Assembly (NCBI RefSeq): GCF_004681125.1
Contig: NZ_SIHO01000003.1
Coordinates: 214,122-278,121, forward strand
Reading direction: 5' to 3'
Length of the DNA stretch: 64,000 nt
From: Glacieibacterium arshaanense
GTDB taxonomy: Bacteria; Pseudomonadota; Alphaproteobacteria; Sphingomonadales; Sphingomonadaceae
Part shown: positions 36,102 to 44,665 of the stretch, piece by piece
Position numbering within the stretch: position 1 is the stretch's first letter
Layout of the letters: each line of letters opens with the position of its first letter
The notes under the pieces: model-generated
Databases searched by the model: none
Seen by the model: only the letters and a program-made list of their open reading frames with translations
What the model was told of the DNA's origin: nothing
Made by a program: the position numbers and the translations under genes

Positions 36102-37019
36102 TCAGTGGTTGAAGCGCGCGGCGAGGTCGGGACTGGCCGCGGCGAGCAGCCGTGCCGCTAGCGCACGCACCGCAGCGGGGGCGGCATCGAGCGGCTCGGC
36201 GAAGCTGTCGCAGACGCGCTCGCGCCCGTCGGGGGCGAGCAGCTCGGCGCGCATGTGCACCATCGCGCCGTCGATTGTCGCGAGCGCCGCCACCGGGCTG
36301 TGGCAATCGGCGCCTAGCGCGGCGAGCAAGTCGCGTTCGAGCCGCACCGCCTGTGATGTCGGTGCATCATCGATCGCGGCGAGCAGCGCGGCGGTCGCGG
36401 TGTCCCTGGCGCGCAATGTTGTGCCCACGGCGCCCTGCGACGCCGCCGGCAGCATCGTTTCGATGGGGATGGGTGTGCCGACATCATGCCCTAGCCGCGC
36501 CAGCCCGGCGGCCGCGAGCAGTGTTGCATCAATATCGCGGTTGGCAACGCGGGCGAGGCGCGTCGCGACATTGCCGCGCAGCATCGACACCAGCAAATCG
36601 GGGCGCAACGCCAGCAACTGCGCGGCGCGGCGCGGGCTCGACGTACCGAGTCGCGCGCTGTGCGGTAGTGCGTCGATGCTGGTCGCGCCGATCAGCCGGT
36701 CGCGGACATCGGCGCGCGGCAGCATCGGCCCGAGCACCACGCCCGCCGCGAGTTCGGTTTCGACGTCCTTCATCGAATGCACCGCAAGGTCGACACGGCC
36801 ATCGAGCAGCGCGGCATCGAGCTCCTTTGTCCAAAGCGCCTTGCCGCCAATTTCGGCGAGCGGCCGGTCTTGCACGCGGTCGCCGGTGGTCACCACCGTG
36901 ACGATTTCGACGGCGTCCTCGCGCCAACCGTGCGCAGCCGCCAAAGCTGCGGCCACCAGCCGCGCCTGCACCAGCGCCAGCGGTGATCCACGTGTGCCTA
37001 GTTTGAGCATTTCAGTCAT
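36102..37019 (-). CDS. hemC: Hydroxymethylbilane synthase (porphobilinogen deaminase)
   Basis: HemC joins four porphobilinogen units into hydroxymethylbilane. The 305-aa protein has the N-terminal LKLGTRGSPLALVQARLVA, GGKALWTKELDAALLDGRVDLAVHSMKDV, LGTSSPRRAAQL and RGNVATRLARV. Cys239 in LGADCHSPVAA carries the dipyrromethane cofactor. The start at 37019 is taken from the conserved N-terminus. It is the first gene of the heme operon and lies 29 bp from the divergent ASCH-tsaD-gpsA unit, so the two promoters must overlap. Confidence 0.96.
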   Translation of the reverse strand: MTEMLKLGTRGSPLALVQARLVAAALAAAHGWREDAVEIVTVVTTGDRVQDRPLAEIGGKALWTKELDAALLDGRVDLAVHSMKDVETELAAGVVLGPMLPRADVRDRLIGATSIDALPHSARLGTSSPRRAAQLLALRPDLLVSMLRGNVATRLARVANRDIDATLLAAAGLARLGHDVGTPIPIETMLPAASQGAVGTTLRARDTATAALLAAIDDAPTSQAVRLERDLLAALGADCHSPVAALATIDGAMVHMRAELLAPDGRERVCDSFAEPLDAAPAAVRALAARLLAAASPDLAARFNH

Positions 37020-37048
37020 CGCATGCCTTCTGCTAGACGCGCTGGATA

Positions 37049-37486
37049 ATGGCAAGTGACACGACACCCCGCGCACCCGGCAACGCGCCGCCCACCGACT
37101 GGGCGACGCTACCAAGCTTTGCCTTCGGCGATACTGCTGCCCCGGCAGATCCGGCGCTTGCCGACGCACTGCTGGCGTTGGTGCTGGCGGGTACTAAGAC
37201 AGCTACGTGCTGGGATGCCCGCGAAGGGCTAAAGGGCAGCGCGGTGGGTGCCTGCTGGGTGGTGCTCGACGGCGCGCGCACGCCGCGCGCAGTGTTGCGG
37301 ACGTCGTCGCTCGAAAAATGCCGGTACGATCAAGTCAGCGCCGAATTCGCCTGGCTTGAAGGCGAGGATGACCGGTCGCTTGCCGCATGGCGGGCCGGAC
37401 ATCGCCAGTTTTTCGAAGGCGACGGCCATTTCGCGACCGAGATGTGGCTGTGGTGCGAACGCTTCGAGCTGGTGGCGGTGCTGTGA
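37049..37486 (+). CDS. ASCH-domain protein
   Basis: The 145-aa protein has an ASCH fold: [50 protein letters not shown], and the late [11 protein letters not shown], with the [13 protein letters not shown] insertion seen in YqfB-like members. ASCH domains resemble PUA domains and are thought to bind RNA or nucleosides; some hydrolyse N4-acetylcytidine. The stop overlaps the tsaD start (GTGA), so it is translated together with this tRNA-modification enzyme. Its exact substrate is unknown. Confidence 0.85.
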   Translation: MASDTTPRAPGNAPPTDWATLPSFAFGDTAAPADPALADALLALVLAGTKTATCWDAREGLKGSAVGACWVVLDGARTPRAVLRTSSLEKCRYDQVSAEFAWLEGEDDRSLAAWRAGHRQFFEGDGHFATEMWLWCERFELVAVL

Positions 37487-38532
37487 GCGCGCTCATTCTG
37501 GGCATCGAATCGAGTTGCGATGAAACCGCCGTGGCACTGGTCCGCGCCGACCGCACCATCGTTGCGCAGGCGGTCGCGTCGCAGGATGCAGAGCACCGGC
37601 CGTTCGGCGGCGTAGTCCCCGAACTCGCCGCGCGCGCGCATGTCGAGCGGCTGACGCCGATGGTTGAGGCGGTGCTGGCGCAGGCTGGCATCAAGCTCGC
37701 CGATGTCGATGCGATTGCCTCTACCGCCGGGCCGGGGCTGATCGGCGGCGTCATGGTCGGGCTGGTCACTGCCAAGGCGCTGAGCTTTGCCGCGAACAAG
37801 CCGCTGCTGGCCATCAATCACCTCGAAGGCCATGCGCTGTCGCCGCGGCTCGCTGACAGCGGCCTGCAGTTTCCCTATCTGCTGCTGCTGGTATCGGGCG
37901 GGCATTGTCAGTTGCTCGCGGTCGACGGCGTTGGGCGTTACCGACGGCTGGCGACGACAATCGATGACGCGGCTGGCGAGGCGTTCGACAAGGTTGCCAA
38001 GATTCTCGGCCTCGGTTTCCCCGGCGGACCGGCAGTCGAGCGCGCCGCGAAAACTGGTAACCCATTCGCCTACAAACTGCCGCGGCCGTTGCTCAACACC
38101 GACGAACCGCATTTCAGCTTCGCCGGGCTGAAAAGCGCCGTGCTGCGCGCCTGGGCTGCCGCACCCGACAAGTCGTTGCCAGCCTCCGCCGACCTCGCCG
38201 CGAGCTTTCAAGCCGCGGTTGTCGATTGCCTGACCGACCGCACGCGCCTTGCGCTGGCCGTCATGCCCGAAGCGACGGCGCTGGTGGTGGCGGGCGGCGT
38301 CGCCGCAAATTCGGCCATTCGGGATGCACTGCGCAGTATAGCGGTCGGCGCCGGGCTGCCGTTCGTCGCGCCGCCGCTTTGGCTGTGCACCGACAATGCC
38401 GCGATGATCGCCTGGGCCGGTGCCGAGCGGCTGGCCCTGGGACTGGTCGATGGGCTCGACGCGGTGGCGCGGCCGCGCTGGCCGCTCGATCCCGATGGTG
38501 AAGCGGTGCGCGGGGCAGGGGTGAAGGCATGA
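37483..38532 (+). CDS. tsaD: tRNA N6-adenosine threonylcarbamoyltransferase TsaD
   Basis: TsaD transfers the threonylcarbamoyl group to A37 of ANN-decoding tRNAs, acting with TsaB and TsaE. The 349-aa protein begins [15 protein letters not shown] and has metal ligands His113 and His117 in [35 protein letters not shown] and [10 protein letters not shown] mark the ASKHA ATPase fold. [16 protein letters not shown] lies near the end. The start is GTG 37483, overlapping the ASCH stop; the upstream open frame is inside the ASCH gene. It overlaps gpsA by four bases. Confidence 0.97.
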   Translation: MSALILGIESSCDETAVALVRADRTIVAQAVASQDAEHRPFGGVVPELAARAHVERLTPMVEAVLAQAGIKLADVDAIASTAGPGLIGGVMVGLVTAKALSFAANKPLLAINHLEGHALSPRLADSGLQFPYLLLLVSGGHCQLLAVDGVGRYRRLATTIDDAAGEAFDKVAKILGLGFPGGPAVERAAKTGNPFAYKLPRPLLNTDEPHFSFAGLKSAVLRAWAAAPDKSLPASADLAASFQAAVVDCLTDRTRLALAVMPEATALVVAGGVAANSAIRDALRSIAVGAGLPFVAPPLWLCTDNAAMIAWAGAERLALGLVDGLDAVARPRWPLDPDGEAVRGAGVKA

Positions 38533-39503
38533 TTGCAGTATTGGGCGGCGGTGCCTGGGGCACGGCCCTGGCGCAAGTCATGGCGCGCGGCGGCGAGGAT
38601 GTGCGGCTATGGGCGCGTGAGCCCGAAGTCGTCGCGGCGGTCAACGATACCCACGCCAACCCGTTGTTCCTGCCCGATGTCGCGCTCGACCCGCGCATTG
38701 TCGCGACCGCCGATATGGCGGCGCTGGCCAAAGCCGATGTGTGGCTGGTCGTCGCGCCGGCACAGCATTTGCGTACGGTGCTCGCCGCCGCACCTGTCGC
38801 GCATCATCCGATACTGGTGTTGTGCGCCAAGGGTATCGAAACCGGCACGCTGGCACTGATGGCCGAAGTCGCCGCCGAGGTTGCGCCAGGTTGTCCGGTC
38901 GCAGTGCTGTCGGGGCCGACGTTCGCAGGCGAAGTCGCGCGCGGTCTGCCGACCGCGATCACACTCGCTTGCGCCGATTCGGATGTCGGTGCAGCGCTGG
39001 TCAAGCGGCTGGCGCGCCCGGCGTTCCGCCCCTACCTAACCGATGATGTCACCGGGGCCGAAATCGGCGGCGCAGTGAAGAACGTGCTGGCGATTGCCTG
39101 CGGCGTCGTCGTCGGGCGCAAGCTCGGCGAGAATGCCCGCGCCGCGATCATCTCGCGCGGCTTCGCTGAAATGCTGCGCTTCGGGCTGGCACGCGGCGCC
39201 CGCGCCGAAACGCTGACCGGGCTGTCGGGGCTCGGCGACCTCGTGCTGACCTGCGGCTCGGTGCAGTCACGCAACATGAGCCTGGGTGTGGCGATCGGCG
39301 AAGGCCAACCCGCCAGCGACCTCCTCGCCAACCGGCGTACCGTCGCCGAAGGTGCCGCGACCGCACCCGTGTTGCTCGCCGCCGCCGCCGCCACCGGGGT
39401 CGAAATGCCGATCTGCGCGGGTGTGGCGACACTGCTCGGCGGCGCGGCGGTCGATACTGTCATCGGTGCGTTGCTCAGCCGGCCGCTGCGTAGCGAAGGC
39501 TGA
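38529..39503 (+). CDS. gpsA: Glycerol-3-phosphate dehydrogenase [NAD(P)+]
   Basis: GpsA reduces dihydroxyacetone phosphate to sn-glycerol-3-phosphate for phospholipid synthesis. The 324-aa protein has the nucleotide site [18 protein letters not shown] and [17 protein letters not shown]. The catalytic lysine is in [27 protein letters not shown], followed by [18 protein letters not shown] 38529 overlaps the tsaD stop as ATGA, giving a tight ASCH-tsaD-gpsA operon. A long palindromic element follows ten bases after the stop. Confidence 0.97.
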   Translation: MIAVLGGGAWGTALAQVMARGGEDVRLWAREPEVVAAVNDTHANPLFLPDVALDPRIVATADMAALAKADVWLVVAPAQHLRTVLAAAPVAHHPILVLCAKGIETGTLALMAEVAAEVAPGCPVAVLSGPTFAGEVARGLPTAITLACADSDVGAALVKRLARPAFRPYLTDDVTGAEIGGAVKNVLAIACGVVVGRKLGENARAAIISRGFAEMLRFGLARGARAETLTGLSGLGDLVLTCGSVQSRNMSLGVAIGEGQPASDLLANRRTVAEGAATAPVLLAAAAATGVEMPICAGVATLLGGAAVDTVIGALLSRPLRSEG

Positions 39504-39513
39504 TAGTGCGGGA

Positions 39514-39644
39514 AGGGCCTCCGGCGGGCAGACCTCGGGCCTGCACCAAACGTCTTGCGGTGCGTCAATGCGACCAGCGACGGTCATGTAAGCACTGCCC
39601 CAAACCTATGGTACAGGCCTGAGGCCTGCCTGCTGGAGGCTCTT
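39514..39644. repeat. Long palindromic element between gpsA and the SDHAF4-like gene
   Basis: The left arm AGGGCCTCCGGCGGGCAG is followed by ACCTCGGGCCTGCACC. The right part reads CAGGCCTGAGGCCTGCC, TGCTGGAGGCTCTTT. About 70 unrelated bases lie between them, including a CGTCAATGCGACCAGCGACG stretch. It occupies the gap between convergent genes and ends about 11 bases from the downstream stop. The right half alone contains a complete inner palindrome. Confidence 0.75.
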
Positions 39645-39655
39645 TCTGCTGTCCG

Positions 39656-39826
39656 TCAGAAATCGACGGCAATGCCCTTGCGTTCCCAATCGCCGTAGCG
39701 CGTCGGGTCGAGGCCGTCGCGGCCGCCGCGTTCTTCGCCGGCCGGCTTGGCTTCGGGCTGCGGCACCGGCGGTGACTTGGGCGGGACGTAGTCCGTAGGC
39801 GGACGCTTGGTGGCGGCTTTCGCCAT
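39656..39826 (-). CDS. SDHAF4/DUF1674-type succinate dehydrogenase assembly protein
   Basis: The 56-aa product starts MAKAATKRPPTDYVPPK, has a Pro/Glu-rich middle, and ends with GGRDGLDPTRYGDWERKGI and then AVDF. This C-terminal signature is that of the DUF1674 family, which includes mitochondrial SDHAF4/Sdh8, a factor that protects flavinated SdhA before complex assembly. A GGAG box lies about nine bases upstream of the ATG. The gene stands alone, divergent from an SDR gene across 94 bp; no sdh genes are in the window. Confidence 0.88.
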   Translation of the reverse strand: MAKAATKRPPTDYVPPKSPPVPQPEAKPAGEERGGRDGLDPTRYGDWERKGIAVDF

Positions 39827-39920
39827 TTCCTGACTTCTCCAAAATTCGTTGCTGGTCTACGCGTCTTGCCAGTGCTGCGCCAGCAATCATGCGCGCGTGG
39901 CACGCCAGATGGGGAGCGAC

Positions 39921-40754
39921 ATGGCAGCACAGGCTAGTCTCGAAGGGCGCGTCATAGCGGTCACCGGCGCGGGCAGCGGCATCGGGCGGGCACTGGCGAA
40001 GCTGCTGGCATCTAAGGGGGCTAAGCTCGCGCTCGCCGACAAGGACGCCAAGGGGCTGGCCGAAACTGCCGCCATGCTGGGCAACTACCCGCAGTCAACG
40101 ACCGTGCTCGACGTCCGCGACGAGGCCGCGGTCAAGGCGTGGATCGATGCCGCTGTCGCCGACTATGGCAAGCTCGACGGCATCATCAACAACGCCGGGC
40201 TCAGCGTCATGGCGCCGTTCGCCGATTGCCCCAAGGATGATTTCGATCTGGTGATGAACGTTAACTTCGATGGCGTCGTGTCTGGGTGCCGCCACGCGCT
40301 GCCACATCTGAAAAAGTCCGACACCGCATGGATCGTCAACATCAGCTCGGTATTCGGGCTGATGGGCTTCCCGACGCAGTCGGCGTACAATGCCTCGAAG
40401 TTCGCGGTACGCGGGCTAACCGAGGCGCTGCACATCGAACTCGGCATGACCGATCCGCACATCCGCGTCATCCGCGTCCACCCCGGCGGTATCAAGACCA
40501 ACGTCGCGCGCAACGCCAAGCGTATCGCCGGCATGCCGGGGCAGGTCATGGGCGACGACCCAGGCGCGGATTTCGAGGCGGCAGCGCGCACCACGCCCGA
40601 ACAGGCGGCGCTGACCATCGTCACCGGCATGGAAAAGGGCACCCACCGCGTGCTGATTGGCGCCGATGCCAAGGTCATCGACTGGATCGTGCGGATCTTC
40701 CCGGTCAACTATTTCAAGCGGCTGAGCGGCGTACTCGGCGGCAAGAAGGACTGA
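39921..40754 (+). CDS. Short-chain dehydrogenase/reductase (SDR)
   Basis: The 277-aa classical SDR has the NAD(P) site VTGAGSGIGRALAKLLA, ALADKDAK after beta-2 and IINNAGLSV. The catalytic serine is in IVNISSVFGLMG and the YxxxK pair in YNASKFAVRG. PGGIKTNVARN follows the active site. The C-terminal extension IVRIFPVNYFKRLSGVL is often seen in SDRs of mycobacteria and sphingomonads. The start at 39921 has GGGGAG four bases upstream. The substrate is unknown. Confidence 0.93.
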   Translation: MAAQASLEGRVIAVTGAGSGIGRALAKLLASKGAKLALADKDAKGLAETAAMLGNYPQSTTVLDVRDEAAVKAWIDAAVADYGKLDGIINNAGLSVMAPFADCPKDDFDLVMNVNFDGVVSGCRHALPHLKKSDTAWIVNISSVFGLMGFPTQSAYNASKFAVRGLTEALHIELGMTDPHIRVIRVHPGGIKTNVARNAKRIAGMPGQVMGDDPGADFEAAARTTPEQAALTIVTGMEKGTHRVLIGADAKVIDWIVRIFPVNYFKRLSGVLGGKKD

Positions 40755-40758
40755 CCCA

Positions 40759-40885
40759 AGAGCCTCCGGCGGGCAGGCGTGACGCCTGCACCCGATTGCT
40801 TTCCGCGACCCATTTTCGACGCCGGCGCTTGCAGCACTGGCAGCAACAGGGTGCGGGCGTCACGTCTGCCCGCCGGAGGCCCTTT
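40759..40885. repeat. Long palindromic element after the SDR gene
   Basis: The left arm AGAGCCTCCGGCGGGCAGG is followed by CGTGACGCCTGCACCCGATT. The right arm is AGGGTGCGGGCGTCACGTCTG and CCCGCCGGAGGCCCTTT. Some 50 unrelated bases lie between. The inner arms share GCGTGACGC / GCGTCACG, so a longer interrupted stem is possible. It begins five bases after the SDR stop. Confidence 0.78.
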
Positions 40886-40886
40886 C

Positions 40887-40934
40887 GCTAAACGCAAAGC
40901 GGCCGGCCAACACCCACCGGAGTCGGCCGGCCGC
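40887..40934 (-). terminator. Hairpin downstream of the sulfatase gene
   Basis: GCGGCCGGCC (40899-40908) and GGCCGGCCGC (40925-40934) form a perfect ten-base-pair stem with a 16-base loop. Read on the minus strand it is followed by TTTGCGTTTAGCG. It lies 58 bases past the sulfatase stop and is a reasonable rho-independent terminator, though the T-run is interrupted. Confidence 0.65.
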
Positions 40935-40991
40935 TGGCGCCCGGTCCCCGCTTGAGCCACGGCGGGTCGGGCGAGGGCGTGGCGCGTGCGC

Positions 40992-43535
40992 TTAGTGCAT
41001 CGCGCCGTGTGGCTTGGGCGCTGCCGCACCATCGCTCGCCGCCGCCATGCCGGCCTTGAGCTTTTCGATATCGGCAGGCGACAACTGCGGACGATCGACA
41101 TTGAGCGTCACGCTGTTGAGCTTGGCGCCGAGTTTGAACGGCGGCAGGTAATCGGCATCGTTGACGCCGGTCAACGTGTCCGAACCGACATCGAAGCTCT
41201 CGTCCCACTGCAGGATCATCGGCAGCGTGTGGGGCATGGTGACGGTCTGCACGGGCTTGCCATCGACCTTGAGCACGCCGGTACCCGGACGGCCGAGCCC
41301 GCTCATGTTGTTGAACGCCAGTGTGCCGACGCCGAGCCCGTCATATTTGAACTCGAAGCTGATGACGTGGCGTCCGGGCGTCAGCACGTCGGTGCCGGCC
41401 CATTTGATGCGGTTGAGGTCGACCATGTTCCACAGGAACACCGGTTTGCCGTCCTTGATGTAGAAGCCGTAGCCGCCGAAGCGACCGCCCGACGTCACGA
41501 TCATCCCGTCGGCACTGCCGCTGGCAGGCACTTCGATATCGGCAGTGAAGGTGTACGAACTGTTGAGGATGTTGGGTGAATCGCCCTGCGGCAGCCCCAC
41601 CATCGGCCGCGTATAGACGAAGTTTGTCCGGCCCGCGGTGATGTTCGGACGCGGTGCAACGATGCGGCTGGCGACCGAAGCATCCATCGGCAGCACCTGG
41701 TACTTCTTGGCTTCTTCCATAAACTTGGCGCGCATCTCTGTAACCTTGGCCGGGTTGGCCTTGGCGATGTCGTCGGTCTGGTTGAAGTTCTCGTCGAGGT
41801 GGTACAACTGGAACACTTGGTTGTTGAGCGGATCGGGGTTCGCCGCACCAAAGGCTTCCCATGGCGCGCGGTTGACCGCAGTGCTCAGCAGCCAGCCGTC
41901 GTCATACAGCGCGTACTGCCCGAACATTTCGAAATACTGTACCTTGTGGCGCGACGGCACATTGGCGTTCGCCGCATCGAACGTATAGGCGAAGCTGGTG
42001 CCTTCGATCGGCTTCTGCTTGATGCCGTCGACATATTCGGGCTCGCGGATGCCCGCGGCTTCGAGAATGGTCGGCACGACGTCGATGACATGGATGAACT
42101 GCTGGCGCAGCGCCCCATTGTCCTTGATACGTCCCGGCCATGACACCACCATGTTCTGGTTGATGCCGCCCAGCCGTGAAGCGTTCTGCTTGAACCAGTC
42201 GAACGGCGTGTCGAACGCCCAGGACCAGCCCGCTGACATATGGTTGTAGGTCGCCTCGGTACCCCAGACGTCGTAGAACTTCATCTGCGTTTCGGCCGGA
42301 ATCGCGTTCAGCCCGTTGAAGAACGCGACTTCGTTGGGTGTGCCCAGCGGTCCGCCTTCGGCGCTCGTGCCGTTGTCGCCGTTGATGTAGATGACCAGCG
42401 TGTTTTCGGGTTTTCCAAGTTTCTGGAAGGCATCGACGACGCGGCCGGTTTCATAGTCGCTATAAGCGGCATAGGCGGCGAACACTTCGACCTGCTTGAT
42501 GAACAGCTTCTGCTCGGTCGGGGTCAGCTTGTCCCATGGCTTGATGAACTTTTCGGGCCATGGCGCCAGCGTCGCGTTCTGCGGAATGATGCCTAGCGCC
42601 TTCTGCTTGGCGAAAATCTTGTCGCGCAGCTTGTTGTAGCCGTCATCGAACAGGTGCATCGCGCTGATCTTGTCGACCCACTCCTTAGTCGGGTGGTGCG
42701 GCGCATGTGTCGCGCCCGGCGCGTACTTGATGAAGATCGGCTTGCTCGGGTCGATCTGGTGGATGCGCGTCATATAGTCGATGGCATCATCGGCCATCGC
42801 GGTGACGAGGTTCCACTTGCCGGGCTCGGTTCCCAGGAACGGATAGATCTGCGTGGTGTTGCGGAACAGGTTGGGCTGCCACTGGTTGGCGTCGCCACCG
42901 ATGAAGCCGTAGAAATATTCGAAGCCCATGCCATTCGGCCACTGGTTGAACGGTCCGGCCTGGCTTGCAGCAAACGCCGGGACATTATGGTCTTTGCCGA
43001 ACCACGCGGTGGCATAGCCGTTGTCGACAAGGATGCGGCCGATGGTGGCCTTGTCCTGCGCGATGATGCTGTTGTAGCCAGGGAAACCGGTCGACTGCTC
43101 CGAAATCACCCCGAAGCCCGCCGAATGATGGTTGCGGCCGGTGATCAGCGCAGCGCGCGTCGGCGAACACAGCGCCGTCGAAAACACCCGGTTGTAACGC
43201 AGCCCCTGCGCTGCGATGCGGTCCATCGTCGGTGTCGGGATGACGCCGCCAAAGGTGCTCGGCACGCCGAAGCCAGAATCGTCGGTGATGATCAGCAGGA
43301 CGTTGGGCGCGGACGCAGGCGGCGTGATGCGCGGTGCCCACCAGATCTTAGAATCCAGCGCATTGTCCTTGATGACGCCGCCGAATTTCGGATCGGGATT
43401 GGGCAGTTGCCGGCCCTCGATCGTCGTCGTCGCCGACGGCGAACCTAGCGTGCCGGTGACGACTTGCGCCTGCGCCGGGAAGGCCAGTGCGGTCACCGCA
43501 GCCATGGCCGTTGAAATCAGGATATTATGCTTCAT
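40992..43535 (-). CDS. Periplasmic arylsulfatase
   Basis: The 847-aa protein has a signal peptide ending AFPAQAQ at about residue 24. A large alkaline-phosphatase-fold sulfatase domain follows: NVLLIITDDSGFGVPSTFGG binds the metal, and LCSPTRAALITGRNHH holds the CxPxR motif whose Cys123 becomes formylglycine. WFGKDHNVP and KPIFIKYAPGATHAPHH are further active-site pieces. The last 250 residues (SYTFTADIEVPASGSADGMI onward) look like a beta-sandwich domain. It hydrolyses sulfate esters; a formylglycine-generating enzyme is not encoded here. It is divergent from an AraC regulator, which probably controls it. Confidence 0.94.
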   Translation of the reverse strand: MKHNILISTAMAAVTALAFPAQAQVVTGTLGSPSATTTIEGRQLPNPDPKFGGVIKDNALDSKIWWAPRITPPASAPNVLLIITDDSGFGVPSTFGGVIPTPTMDRIAAQGLRYNRVFSTALCSPTRAALITGRNHHSAGFGVISEQSTGFPGYNSIIAQDKATIGRILVDNGYATAWFGKDHNVPAFAASQAGPFNQWPNGMGFEYFYGFIGGDANQWQPNLFRNTTQIYPFLGTEPGKWNLVTAMADDAIDYMTRIHQIDPSKPIFIKYAPGATHAPHHPTKEWVDKISAMHLFDDGYNKLRDKIFAKQKALGIIPQNATLAPWPEKFIKPWDKLTPTEQKLFIKQVEVFAAYAAYSDYETGRVVDAFQKLGKPENTLVIYINGDNGTSAEGGPLGTPNEVAFFNGLNAIPAETQMKFYDVWGTEATYNHMSAGWSWAFDTPFDWFKQNASRLGGINQNMVVSWPGRIKDNGALRQQFIHVIDVVPTILEAAGIREPEYVDGIKQKPIEGTSFAYTFDAANANVPSRHKVQYFEMFGQYALYDDGWLLSTAVNRAPWEAFGAANPDPLNNQVFQLYHLDENFNQTDDIAKANPAKVTEMRAKFMEEAKKYQVLPMDASVASRIVAPRPNITAGRTNFVYTRPMVGLPQGDSPNILNSSYTFTADIEVPASGSADGMIVTSGGRFGGYGFYIKDGKPVFLWNMVDLNRIKWAGTDVLTPGRHVISFEFKYDGLGVGTLAFNNMSGLGRPGTGVLKVDGKPVQTVTMPHTLPMILQWDESFDVGSDTLTGVNDADYLPPFKLGAKLNSVTLNVDRPQLSPADIEKLKAGMAAASDGAAAPKPHGAMH

Positions 43536-43576
43536 GATCGAACCCCCTATTTTGGCAATAGTTGATGGAAATATAA

Positions 43577-43637
43577 CGCATTGTTTTTGCAATGCGCACT
43601 ACCAATTGCGCCAAATTTCGGGCATTTTGAGCCAAAT
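43577..43637. promoter_or_regulatory. Hairpin and 21-bp-spaced direct repeat in the sulfatase/AraC gap
   Basis: CGCATTG-TTTTTG-CAATGCG (43577-43596) is a perfect seven-base-pair dyad. GCGCCAAAT and GAGCCAAAT share GCCAAAT starting at 43610 and 43631, exactly 21 bp apart. Two half-sites about 21 bp apart in direct orientation are typical of AraC-type operators. The second copy overlaps the regulator start codon, so autorepression is possible. Confidence 0.45.
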
Positions 43638-44655
43638 GGCCAAATCCGATCCCCGTCTCGATATGCCGATGACGATCAGCCACATGCGGCTGGTCTGGCG
43701 GTACTTCGCGACCACGCCCGAACGCCGCGCCGCGCTGATCGATGGCACCGGGTTGAGTGCGGACCAAATCGAGAAGAGTGCCAGCGAGATTACTGTCCGG
43801 CAGCAGATAAAGTTTTTCGAAAACGCAAACCGGCTTTTTCCGCCCGGCTGGATCTTCGAGGTCAAGGAACTGTTGCACTTTTCGGCGTACGGACCGGTCG
43901 GCGTCGCGACCCAGTCGGCAGCGACACTGGGCGATGCGCTGGCCATATTGGCCCGGTTTACGCAGATTCGGACACCGATGGCGCGCGTTAGCCTGCGCCG
44001 CGGCCGCTCGCGCTCGCTGGTCGAACTCGAATGTATTGCCGATATAGCCACGGCCGAATGGCATATTGTCGCCAGCGTCGCGATGATGGCGTTGCAGTCA
44101 TTGATTGGCGGACTGACGACACAACCGGCTCAGTCGCTGGCAGCGCTGCGTTATGGATTGGCGGGCGAACGCACGCGGCATGGCGAGTTGCTCGCAGCCA
44201 AACTCGGCGGCCCGACTGTCTTTGACCAGACCGTGAGCTTCATTGCGCTGCCGACCAGTTGGCTGGCGATTGCTTCGCCGTTTGCCGACCCGGCACTGCA
44301 TGCCAGCGCGCTTGCCAATCTGGAAGCGCTGGTCAAGGCGCGCACCGGCGGCAGTTTCGCGTCGGACCAGATCCAGAACCGTGTCGCGCAGATTCTGGCG
44401 CAGGCGCCGCCCGGCCGGCTCGATGCCGAACGCTGCGCGCAGATTATTGGCGTATCGCGGCGCACGCTGACGCGGCGGCTTGCCGAAGAAGGCAGCGGCT
44501 TTCGCGCGCTGCTCGAAAATGAACTGCAGCGCCGCGCTATGCGTATGCTGGCATCGGGAACGCTTGGCTTTGCCGATATTGCAGAGCAACTGGGCTATCA
44601 GGATACCACCAGCCTGCGTCGCGCCATGCAGCGCTGGGAACGCGCCCCGCGCTGA
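43636..44655 (+). CDS. AraC-family transcriptional regulator (OruR/ArgR type)
   Basis: The 339-aa protein has an N-terminal effector domain of the PF12625 kind (about residues 15-200; YFATTPERRAALIDGTGLS, FGAY-like FSAYGPVGVATQSAATLGDAL). A C-terminal pair of helix-turn-helix motifs follows: DAERCAQIIGVSRRTLTRRLAEEG, then LGFADIAEQLGYQDTTSLRRAMQRW. This group includes OruR and regulators of catabolic or virulence genes. A later start near 43663 is possible because no strong SD precedes 43636. It is divergent from the sulfatase gene and is its likely regulator. Confidence 0.92.
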   Translation: MAKSDPRLDMPMTISHMRLVWRYFATTPERRAALIDGTGLSADQIEKSASEITVRQQIKFFENANRLFPPGWIFEVKELLHFSAYGPVGVATQSAATLGDALAILARFTQIRTPMARVSLRRGRSRSLVELECIADIATAEWHIVASVAMMALQSLIGGLTTQPAQSLAALRYGLAGERTRHGELLAAKLGGPTVFDQTVSFIALPTSWLAIASPFADPALHASALANLEALVKARTGGSFASDQIQNRVAQILAQAPPGRLDAERCAQIIGVSRRTLTRRLAEEGSGFRALLENELQRRAMRMLASGTLGFADIAEQLGYQDTTSLRRAMQRWERAPR

Positions 44656-44665
44656 CGCGGCGCGC

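Noticed and set aside
3808-40885. Palindromic elements as insertion sequences or CRISPR repeats
   Set aside because: No transposase gene is inside or beside them, and they are single units far apart without spacer arrays. They fit REP-like repeats or terminators better.
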